Assembly (NCBI GenBank): GCA_902495025.1
Contig: CABUWB010000157.1
Coordinates: 1 to 5,246, forward strand
Direction of reading: 5' to 3'
DNA from: an uncultured Eubacteriales bacterium
GTDB lineage: Bacteria; Bacillota; Clostridia; Lachnospirales; CAG-274
Length of the DNA: 5,246 nucleotides
Positions 1 through 5,164 of the stretch are shown piece after piece. The translations under genes were made by a program, and so were the position numbers. The notes under the pieces are model-generated. The model was not told the origin of the DNA. It did not search any database and worked only from the letters and a program-made list of their open reading frames with translations. Positions within the stretch are counted from its first letter, which is position 1. The number at the start of each line of letters is the position of its first letter.

Positions 1-65
1 CCATACGTTATTGATTTGAATGTTGGGTTGTTAATGTTACCCCATAAACTCTAATTTAAACCACA

Positions 66-98
66 ATAAAAAAGGAGCTGTTGCGTTGACAGCTCCTT
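66..98 (-). terminator. Intrinsic terminator of the LysM-G5 gene
   Basis: A 10-bp perfect stem (72-81 pairing with 89-98, sequence AAGGAGCTGT on the plus strand) encloses a 7-nt loop. Read on the minus strand it is followed at once by a run of T residues (complement of 68-73). The stem begins 6 bases after the stop codon of the LysM-G5 gene, so that gene ends here by design and the transcript should not continue. On the plus strand the bases after the stem are not a T-run, so it should work mainly in the minus direction. Confidence 0.9.
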
Positions 99-104
99 CT
101 GCAT

Positions 105-1223
105 TTAATTAGTTTTAAGTGTACCGACCTCAACCGTTCTTGGCTGTGCCTCTGATATAATATTTTCACCTGCAACCTCTCTGGACTGCTCATAGCCGTT
201 CACATAGGTAACATGGGTAACAACCTCTTTTTTACCCTTTTTACCCTCAGAGAGCACCTTGCGGTAGGTAGTATACTCCTTATTAGTTTCAACCGTTTTT
301 TCAGGTATCTCTATATCCTGCTCCTCTTTTTCCTCCTTAACCACCTTGGCGGAAAGCACAGGTACGGGAACGGTAATATTAATCTCCTGCCCGATTTTCA
401 GCTTGTGCATTGTATCCTTGGTGATTGTGGGATTTGCCGCAAGCAGCTCAGCCTCGGTCATTCCAGCCATATCAGCAATACCACTGAAGCTGTCGCCGGA
501 CTGCACCGTATAGGTCTTTGCCTCCTTGGTTGTGGAACGAAGTATATCGGACGCCTTAACGGTAGTCATAACCTCGTCCTCCTCAACATACTTACTCTCA
601 ACCTTTACATCGTCCACAAAGGCAACCTCAACAACGTCCTTGTCGTCCTGCGGTCTGTAAATTGCAAGTATCTGGTCAAGCAGGCTCTGTGCCTCATCCT
701 TGGTGGCAAGCACCGCCTTTTCCTCTCCGTTTACGGTTATTGCAGCCGCCTCCTGCTTGTAGGTCAGCTTAGCGCAAAGGCTTGTTATAACGCTTTCGGT
801 GTTGCTGTCAACCTTTTTGCGGCTTACGTGTACGGGTACAAGCGTAACTGTTTCATTAATCTGCACGTTGTTGCCCGTCTTTTCCTTAAGCTTGGCAAGT
901 ATAAGCTGATTAAATTCCTCGGTTGTTGTGTTTACGTCCTTTATATATGCAAACTGCTCGTTATCTATCTTAACAGATTGTGCGTTTTTGTGAAAAAGCA
1001 TCCAGCTCATGAATACTACAAGAAAAATAAGCACCGCCGCAAGTATGAATACCGTAAGCTGACCGCTGTTAAACTCCCTGCGCCTTCTCCTGCCGCCGCC
1101 TGCGCTCATGCGGTTAAGACGCAGCTTGCTCTGTGTGCGCTTTGATGTGAGCATGTGCGGCGTTGTAAACTTGGGCTGCTCATCATTAAGGCTTACATTT
1201 CTTCTCTTTGAAGACCTGCTCAT
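105..1223 (-). CDS. Membrane-anchored LysM and G5 domain cell-wall protein
   Basis: This 372-residue protein has a basic cytoplasmic tail (about 1-54, with GGGRRRRRE near 42-50), one membrane segment (about 55-77) and a large extracellular part. Residues about 80-235 are a mixed region seen in related clostridial envelope proteins, including a VNGEEKAVLATKDEAQ stretch (164-179). A LysM domain follows at about 236-285 (TYTVQSGDSFSGIA, then an AANP motif) and should bind the glycan strands of peptidoglycan. A G5 domain covers about 289-368 and ends in VEVGT. The family often continues into an M23 endopeptidase; this protein stops four residues after VEVGT and a terminator follows, so no catalytic domain is present. 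The ATG at 1223 is preceded by AGGAG at 1238-1234 with a 10-base gap. It is transcribed away from the JAMM gene. The likely role is non-catalytic attachment or scaffolding at the wall; domain calls are by eye, while the exact role is inference. Confidence 0.85.
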   Translation of the reverse strand: MSRSSKRRNVSLNDEQPKFTTPHMLTSKRTQSKLRLNRMSAGGGRRRRREFNSGQLTVFILAAVLIFLVVFMSWMLFHKNAQSVKIDNEQFAYIKDVNTTTEEFNQLILAKLKEKTGNNVQINETVTLVPVHVSRKKVDSNTESVITSLCAKLTYKQEAAAITVNGEEKAVLATKDEAQSLLDQILAIYRPQDDKDVVEVAFVDDVKVESKYVEEDEVMTTVKASDILRSTTKEAKTYTVQSGDSFSGIADMAGMTEAELLAANPTITKDTMHKLKIGQEINITVPVPVLSAKVVKEEKEEQDIEIPEKTVETNKEYTTYRKVLSEGKKGKKEVVTHVTYVNGYEQSREVAGENIISEAQPRTVEVGTLKTN

Positions 1224-1264
1224 AAAAACTGCTCTCCTCTCTAATAAAATGACATTATATTTGA

Positions 1265-1293
1265 ATTATAACCTAAATGCGACATAAAAGCAA
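1265..1293 (-). promoter_or_regulatory. Sigma-A type promoter for the LysM-G5 gene
   Basis: On the minus strand a perfect TATAAT (1270-1265) lies 17 bases downstream of TTGCTT (1293-1288), which matches the -35 consensus at its first three bases. Transcription would begin near 1258, giving a leader of about 35 bases before the ATG at 1223. A second TATAAT sits at 1259-1254 but has no -35-like sequence at the right distance. Confidence 0.55.
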
Positions 1294-1330
1294 GCAAAAG
1301 CGGAAATGTATATCGCAAATCATACAGCAT

Positions 1331-1352
1331 ACGCTTTTAGTATACAAAGCGT
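1331..1352. promoter_or_regulatory. Inverted repeat at the JAMM promoter, possible operator
   Basis: Arms ACGCTTT (1331-1337) and AAAGCGT (1346-1352) are exact reverse complements separated by 8 bases. The right arm shares its last base with the first base of the -35 box at 1352-1357. The size and placement fit a dimeric regulator site, but no regulator gene is in the window, so the function is inference. The 8-base gap contains GTATAC, itself palindromic but offset by one base from the centre of the arms. Confidence 0.4.
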
Positions 1353-1379
1353 TGACAACTCTGCCAAAAATGATATAAT
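1352..1379 (+). promoter_or_regulatory. Near-consensus promoter for the JAMM gene
   Basis: TTGACA (1352-1357) and TATAAT (1374-1379) are both perfect matches to the sigma-A consensus, separated by 16 bases. The TG at 1371-1372 makes an extended -10 element. Transcription should begin at about 1385-1387, only about 12 bases before the start codon at 1398, so the mRNA leader would be almost only the ribosome binding site. This is the strongest promoter seen in the window. Confidence 0.85.
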
Positions 1380-1385
1380 GAAAGC

Positions 1386-1392
1386 AGGGGAG
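1386..1392 (+). promoter_or_regulatory. Ribosome binding site of the JAMM gene
   Basis: AGGGGAG lies 5 bases before the ATG at 1398. It coincides with the expected transcription start, which is unusual. An earlier ATG at 1393 opens a frame of only four codons and sits directly on this site, so 1398 is preferred. Confidence 0.7.
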
Positions 1393-1397
1393 ATGCT

Positions 1398-1967
1398 ATG
1401 TCGTTAGAATACCAGAGATACGGACGAAACAAAAATACACTTATTAACAGCACATATATTAATAGTGGGGAATATCGTAATAAATTTGATAAAATTACAG
1501 ATAATAAAAGCGTAAACCGCATTTTGTACGCTAAGGCAAAGGAAATGCTGGAACACAGGAGCGGTACCCTGCTTGAGGATATGTACTGGATTGACGGTGA
1601 TACAGGCAGGATAATTGCAAAAGTGCTGAATGAAACTAAGGAAAAGGGTATTTTGTATACAAATTCCATATTAAAAGCACTTGAAGGAGAAAAAAACATT
1701 ATTACTCTCCACACTCACCCCAATAGTATGCCGCCCAGTGCAGCAGACTTTAACTCCGCAGTAAAAAATGGATACAAACAGGGATTGGTTATTTGTCATA
1801 ACGGAAAAATTTTTTCGTATACAGCTAATGAAGAAATTAACGAGAGAATATATTACCTGTATATTGATGAGTTTATGACCGACGGAGAATCTGAATATAC
1901 AGCCCAGATAAAAACATTAAACAGATTGATGGAAAATTGTGATATAAGCTTTAAGGAGGTAGATTAA
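1398..1967 (+). CDS. Stand-alone JAMM/MPN metalloprotease-like protein
   Basis: This 189-residue protein carries a complete JAMM zinc signature: H105-T-H107-P, then S114-A-A-D117, with E60 in GTLLEDMY as the likely catalytic glutamate. JAMM proteins are zinc isopeptidases or proteases that usually cut ubiquitin-like tags or peptide tails. The segment from about 55 to 145 (HRSGTLLED, then the HTHP motif, then GLVICHNGKIFSY) resembles the JAMM-like region found at the C-terminus of some Firmicutes phage minor-head proteins, from memory and not checked. Here it stands alone, with a short N-terminal region and no head-protein domain. No signal peptide or membrane segment is seen, so it should be cytoplasmic. 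It has its own strong promoter, and its stop is 2 bases before the next start, so the two genes should share a transcript. Base composition is AT-rich (14 G+C in 1441-1500). Domain call firm; substrate unknown. Confidence 0.8.
   Translation: MSLEYQRYGRNKNTLINSTYINSGEYRNKFDKITDNKSVNRILYAKAKEMLEHRSGTLLEDMYWIDGDTGRIIAKVLNETKEKGILYTNSILKALEGEKNIITLHTHPNSMPPSAADFNSAVKNGYKQGLVICHNGKIFSYTANEEINERIYYLYIDEFMTDGESEYTAQIKTLNRLMENCDISFKEVD
1953..1960 (+). promoter_or_regulatory. Strong ribosome binding site for the 53-residue gene
   Basis: AAGGAGGT is a full-length match to the anti-Shine-Dalgarno complement, placed 9 bases before the ATG at 1970 and inside the last codons of the JAMM gene. It is the main evidence that the short downstream frame is a real, well-translated gene. 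Confidence 0.85.
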
Positions 1968-1969
1968 TT

Positions 1970-2131
1970 ATGGTAAAAGCAGGATATTTTCAAAATGATA
2001 ATGTCGTTATTCCCGATAATATTAAGAATATGACAAGGGAAGAAAAAAAGGCAGAGATTGCACGCTTTGAAGAAAAATCTAAAAAAGAGCGTAACCGCCT
2101 TAAACACGAAAGAGAGTTAGCCACAGTATAA
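1970..2131 (+). CDS. Small charged protein co-expressed with the JAMM protein
   Basis: I do not recognise this 53-residue protein. It starts MVKAGYFQNDNVVIPDNI and continues, from about residue 21 to 50, into a very charged stretch rich in Glu, Lys and Arg (MTREEKKAEIARFEEKSKK, then ERNRLKHERELATV) that should form one long helix and could pair in a coiled coil. There is no signal peptide, membrane segment or cysteine. It begins 2 bases after the JAMM stop, has a near-perfect ribosome binding site, and is followed by a terminator, so it is the second and last gene of the cassette. The tight coupling suggests a partner, adaptor or substrate of the JAMM protein; that is inference. It lacks the C-terminal Gly-Gly of ubiquitin-like proteins. 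Its composition is AT-rich like the JAMM gene. Confidence 0.7.
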   Translation: MVKAGYFQNDNVVIPDNIKNMTREEKKAEIARFEEKSKKERNRLKHERELATV

Positions 2132-2177
2132 CAAAGCCTGTACACGAAAAATTTATCAGATTGCAATTGCAAAACAC

Positions 2178-2211
2178 ATACCGCTTGACTTACAGCCAGG
2201 CGGTATTTTTT
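2178..2211 (+). terminator. Intrinsic terminator of the JAMM cassette
   Basis: The stem ATACCGCTTG (2178-2187) pairs with CAGGCGGTAT (2197-2206) through 10 pairs including one G-T, with a 9-base loop, and the T-run 2206-2211 follows. It lies 46 bases after the stop of the 53-residue gene and separates the cassette from the GH18 operon. Confidence 0.85.
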
Positions 2212-2267
2212 ATTATTGTTATTAAAACTTTCATTAAATTGTAAACATTTAACCTGTGTTTTTGGTG

Positions 2268-2273
2268 TATAAT
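2268..2273 (+). promoter_or_regulatory. -10 element of the GH18-queG operon
   Basis: TATAAT at 2268-2273 is a perfect -10 box, 27 bases before the GH18 start and downstream of the cassette terminator. The position of the -35 box (2244-2251) holds no good TTGACA match; TTGTAA at 2239-2244 is 23 bases away, which is too far. The promoter may be weak or activator-dependent. Confidence 0.5.
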
Positions 2274-2283
2274 TAAAAGAACA

Positions 2284-2292
2284 AAAGGAGAG
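2284..2292 (+). promoter_or_regulatory. Ribosome binding site of the GH18 gene
   Basis: AAAGGAGAG ends 8 bases before the ATG at 2301 and supports that start, which also gives a protein with a basic tail directly before its membrane segment. Confidence 0.75.
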
Positions 2293-2300
2293 ATGTTATA

Positions 2301-4034
2301 ATGAGGAAGAAACGACGCCGCAAACGGCTTATAATTAAATTTTACATAAGAAAGGCAAAGCCTGTACACAAGCGGATTTTTGTATTTTTATGCTCGGTGG
2401 TGCTGCTTATTGCAATATACAACATAATACTGGCGGCACGTACGGTGGATATGCAGAAATACTACTCAACCGACAGCATACTTTACATAAACACCCTGCA
2501 TCCTGCAGGTGAGGACAGCGCACAGCCCTCTGCAATAAAGTACGAGGACGGGGAAATTTATCTGCCCTTTGAGCTTGTGCAGAAATACGTTGACGGCAAC
2601 ATTTACCGCTCGGAGGAAAAGGACAGAATTATAATTACAACAGGTGAGAGCGTTATACGTATGCGCTCGGAGGACAACACAGCCTACTTAAACGGTGAGG
2701 AAATGCAGCTTAATATGCCCGTTTACGATACCGACTATCTGCCAGCCTCGGTGCTGGAGCAGTTTTATCCTGTCAGCTTCAGTTACAGCGAGGAGAACGC
2801 AACCGTTACCATGACCTACACCGACACCGAATACAGCGGTGCAGCGCTTAAAAGGAGCGCCCACCTTAAATATCAGCCAAAGGGCAGCTCACTTATTGTT
2901 AAAAAGCTGAAAAAGGGCACTGCTGTTACAATACCGCAGGACGGCATGGGCGAAAAATACGCCCTTGTATCAACGCAGGACGGTTTAAGCGGCTATATTG
3001 CGCTTTCCGCCCTAAATGACATACAGCCGATAGAGCCAAAGGTGGAAACACCGCAGCCAAAGCAGCTATGGAAATGCACTGACGGCAAGGCAAACATTGT
3101 TTTTGACCAGGTAACAAACAGCACTGCCAACACCGATTATGAGCGCATACCGCTAAGGGACGGAGTGGACGTTATCTGCACAACGTGGTTTTCCTTTGAA
3201 AATACGGCAGGCGATATACGCAACCTTGCCGACAGGGCTTATGTTGACAGGGCGCACGCAAAGGGTATTAAGGTATGGGGACTTATTACCGATAATTTCG
3301 ACTCGGCGGTTTCGCACGCAGTATTATCCAATGCCGACACGAGAGAGCATGTTATAAAACAGCTGCTTGCGTACAGCGCACTTTACGACCTTGACGGCAT
3401 AAATATCGACTTTGAGGCTGTTCCGTCAGAGGACGGAGAGCTGTACGTGCAGTTTTTAAGGGAGCTTGCACCAATGCTGCACAATGAGGGCATTACGTTA
3501 AGTGCGGACTTTTTTGTGCCAAAGCCATGGACTAACCACTACAACAGGGGACGCTGCGCCGAGGTGCTTGACTATGTTATTGTAATGGGTTATGACCAGC
3601 ACTATGCAGGCTCTAATGAGGCAGGCTCAAATGCGGAGCTTTCGTGGTCTGAAGAGGCGATAACGGCAACCCTTGCACAGGGTGTACCCGAGGAAAAGCT
3701 GATACTTGGCATACCTTTCTATACAAGGGTGTGGACAATAAACAACCAGACAGGCGAGCTGTCGCAAAAGGCAATGGGCATGAAGGCTGCAAAGGACTTT
3801 ATGACAGAGCGTGGCGGCATTTTAAAATGGCTTGCGTCGGCAGGGCAGAACTATGCTGAGGTTACCGACAGCACAAGCACCTACAAATGCTGGTTTGAGG
3901 ACAGCGACAGTGTAAAGGGCAGGCTTGGACTTGTAAAGCAGTACAATATTGCAGGTGTCGCCGCATGGAAAAGCGGTATGGAAACAAATGATATATGGGA
4001 GCTTTTGAAAAATGAGCTTAAAGGAGATAATTAA
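2301..4034 (+). CDS. Membrane-anchored GH18 glycosidase with stalk and SH3 domains
   Basis: This 577-residue protein has a very basic N-terminus (MRKKRRRKRL), a single membrane anchor at about 26-46, and then three extracellular domains. Residues about 78-172 look like the copper amine oxidase-like N-terminal (stalk) domain: EIYLPFELVQKYV, then DTDYLPASVLEQFY. Residues about 184-240 resemble a bacterial SH3 domain (GTAVTIPQDG, then GLSGYIALSALND). Residues about 255-575 form a GH18 barrel. The catalytic strand is DGINIDFE (365-372), with E372 as the likely acid/base and D370 as its partner; N368 replaces the middle Asp of the chitinase form, as is common in spore and cell-wall GH18 proteins. 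VMGYDQHY (428-435) and ILGIPFY (468-474) are further barrel landmarks. The likely substrate is the N-acetylglucosamine-containing glycan of peptidoglycan, as in the YaaH/SleL group; a chitin-like substrate is possible. It is the first gene of an operon with queG. Confidence 0.88.
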   Translation: MRKKRRRKRLIIKFYIRKAKPVHKRIFVFLCSVVLLIAIYNIILAARTVDMQKYYSTDSILYINTLHPAGEDSAQPSAIKYEDGEIYLPFELVQKYVDGNIYRSEEKDRIIITTGESVIRMRSEDNTAYLNGEEMQLNMPVYDTDYLPASVLEQFYPVSFSYSEENATVTMTYTDTEYSGAALKRSAHLKYQPKGSSLIVKKLKKGTAVTIPQDGMGEKYALVSTQDGLSGYIALSALNDIQPIEPKVETPQPKQLWKCTDGKANIVFDQVTNSTANTDYERIPLRDGVDVICTTWFSFENTAGDIRNLADRAYVDRAHAKGIKVWGLITDNFDSAVSHAVLSNADTREHVIKQLLAYSALYDLDGINIDFEAVPSEDGELYVQFLRELAPMLHNEGITLSADFFVPKPWTNHYNRGRCAEVLDYVIVMGYDQHYAGSNEAGSNAELSWSEEAITATLAQGVPEEKLILGIPFYTRVWTINNQTGELSQKAMGMKAAKDFMTERGGILKWLASAGQNYAEVTDSTSTYKCWFEDSDSVKGRLGLVKQYNIAGVAAWKSGMETNDIWELLKNELKGDN

Positions 4035-4995
4035 GGCTTTTGCCGATAAGCACAATTTAATATACGGCTGCGGCAGTGCAGCTCCCTTTGAGCAGTACAG
4101 GGATATTCTCTCCGTTCCCGTACCCTTTGTGGGTTACAGTGCGGAGGAGAGGATAGACCCTGCCAAAACGCTTGACGGTGCAAAAAGCCTTATTGCACTG
4201 GGGCTTTCTTATAATAACAGCTACCCCGAGCCAAAGGAGGGCAAGCTGTGCGCAAGGCTGTCCGAGGGCGCAGTGGGACGGGATTACCACCTTATAATGA
4301 ACGGATATTTAAAGGAGCTTTGCGCTCTTTTGTCCGAAAACAGCACCGAAAAATATCTCCCTTTCTGCGACACAGGACCTTTAAGCGACGGACTTGTTGC
4401 ATTGCGCTGCAATTTGGGTTACAATGGTTTTAACCATTCGGTAATAAACGACAGGCTCGGCACAATGTTTTTTATAGGCTTTATAATTACAACTGCCGAA
4501 ATTGCGCCGACAACGCCAGTTGAAAATAAATGTACAAAATGTGGAATTTGCGCAAAAAGCTGTCCCTCAGGCGCACTCGGTGCTGACGGCAGCTTTAATG
4601 CAGAGCGCTGTACCGCCTACCTTACGCAGAAAAAAGGCATTATCCCCGATGAGCTTAAACCCTTTATGGGCAGCTATATTTACGGCTGTGATGTTTGCAG
4701 GCGTGTGTGTCCGCTTAATCCGCCGCAGACAGCAGCACAGGGCTGCGCCTATCCCATTATTGCGGATATTCTGAATATGACAAACAGGCAGTTTAATGAG
4801 GTCTATGGTGAAAGCGCAATCGGCTGGAGGGGCAGACGTACCATTGTAAGAAATGCCATAATTGCACTTGGCAATATCGGCGATAAAAGAGGGCTGGAGC
4901 TTATAAAGCCCTTTTTAACCGATACAAACGAGGATTTGAAGGACGCCGCAAAGTGGGCGGAAAATAGAATAAGAAATAAAAAATATAATGGATAA
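4012..4995 (+). CDS. queG: QueG-like epoxyqueuosine reductase
   Basis: QueG reduces epoxyqueuosine in tRNA to queuosine, using cobalamin and two [4Fe-4S] clusters, in the cytoplasm. This 327-residue protein has the expected eight cysteines: C174-x2-C177-x2-C180-x3-C184-P, C200, and C226-x2-C229-x3-C233-P. The DTGPL segment at 120-124 matches the place of the active-site aspartate in the family, so D120 is the candidate. Residues about 272-322 (RRTIVRNAIIALGNIGD) form the HEAT-like tail typical of QueG. The following conserved region differs from the common AGLGWIGKN form, reading CNLGYNGFN at 133-141, so a divergent clostridial subgroup is likely and a related reductase cannot be ruled out. 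The ATG at 4012 lies 23 bases inside the GH18 gene, with GGGAG at 3997-4001 as ribosome binding site, which indicates translational coupling. No B12 or preQ1 riboswitch is seen upstream. The family call is strong; exact substrate is inferred. Confidence 0.82.
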   Translation: MSLKEIIKAFADKHNLIYGCGSAAPFEQYRDILSVPVPFVGYSAEERIDPAKTLDGAKSLIALGLSYNNSYPEPKEGKLCARLSEGAVGRDYHLIMNGYLKELCALLSENSTEKYLPFCDTGPLSDGLVALRCNLGYNGFNHSVINDRLGTMFFIGFIITTAEIAPTTPVENKCTKCGICAKSCPSGALGADGSFNAERCTAYLTQKKGIIPDELKPFMGSYIYGCDVCRRVCPLNPPQTAAQGCAYPIIADILNMTNRQFNEVYGESAIGWRGRRTIVRNAIIALGNIGDKRGLELIKPFLTDTNEDLKDAAKWAENRIRNKKYNG

Positions 4996-5003
4996 ATTAA
5001 TGT

Positions 5004-5037
5004 TTATCGGTGTATTGCTAACGCAATTCACCGATAA
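5004..5037 (+). other. Hairpin just after queG, possible 3' end of the operon transcript
   Basis: The stem TTATCGGTG/CACCGATAA plus ATTGC/GCAAT begins 8 bases after the queG stop. No T-run follows, so it is not a standard intrinsic terminator. It may protect the 3' end of the GH18-queG mRNA, and no other terminator for this operon is visible in the window. Confidence 0.4.
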
Positions 5038-5164
5038 GATGAAATACACTGCGTGCATTTCATCTTGCAGGGGTACTGACGTACCCACCAAGGATGTAAC
5101 TAACCGTGCCTCGTAGCAAGCTACTCGACACTCTTGTTATCCCTCGGGCGGGCAAAGCCCACCC
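5004..5164 (-). ncRNA. Array of five hairpins, candidate structured RNA or repeat element
   Basis: Five stems follow each other with little spacing. H1: 5004-5037, 14 pairs, loop 5019-5022, one T-T mismatch. H2: 5036-5066, 14 positions, loop 5050-5052, with A5046 opposite C5056. H3: 5071-5086, six pairs, loop TGAC. H4: 5092-5142, an outer GGAT/ATCC and AAC/GTT helix, a middle helix 5106-5110 with 5127-5131, and an inner GTAG/CTAC around CAAG. H5: 5146-5164, eight positions, loop AAA, with C5149 opposite A5161. Read as minus-strand RNA, the A-C mismatches in H2, H4 (5109-5128) and H5 become G-U pairs, T5111-C5126 and C5112-T5125 become a tandem G-A/A-G motif, and the H4 loop becomes CUUG, a stable tetraloop. 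That favours minus-strand RNA. I do not recognise the family. It could also be a mobile palindromic repeat. Positions 5165-5246 hold only a weak hairpin (5229-5240). Confidence 0.5.

Noticed and set aside
1..54. Plus-strand frame of 17 codons ending in TAA at 52-54, possibly the 3' end of a gene to the left
   Set aside because: Too short to judge. The bases 1-65 show no other feature.
213..1145. Long plus-strand open frame of 310 codons antisense to the LysM-G5 gene
   Set aside because: It is a shadow of the minus-strand gene: no ribosome binding site, no domain, and a cysteine- and leucine-rich random-looking sequence.
1337..1714. Minus-strand open frame of 125 codons over the JAMM gene
   Set aside because: Antisense to a gene with a clear catalytic motif and promoter; no ribosome binding site.
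1970..2131. Ubiquitin-like partner of the JAMM protein
   Set aside because: The small protein ends in ATV without Gly-Gly and looks like one charged helix rather than a beta-grasp fold.
1990..2172. Minus-strand 60-codon frame over the 53-residue gene
   Set aside because: Antisense shadow without start signals, against a plus-strand frame with an excellent ribosome binding site.
4248..4774. Two short plus-strand frames inside queG
   Set aside because: They overlap the queG frame with its ordered cysteine motifs and have arginine-rich sequences typical of frame-shifted reading.
5004..5164. CRISPR array or integron attC cluster
   Set aside because: The five hairpins differ in sequence and spacing, so there is no repeated unit with spacers and no gene-cassette structure.
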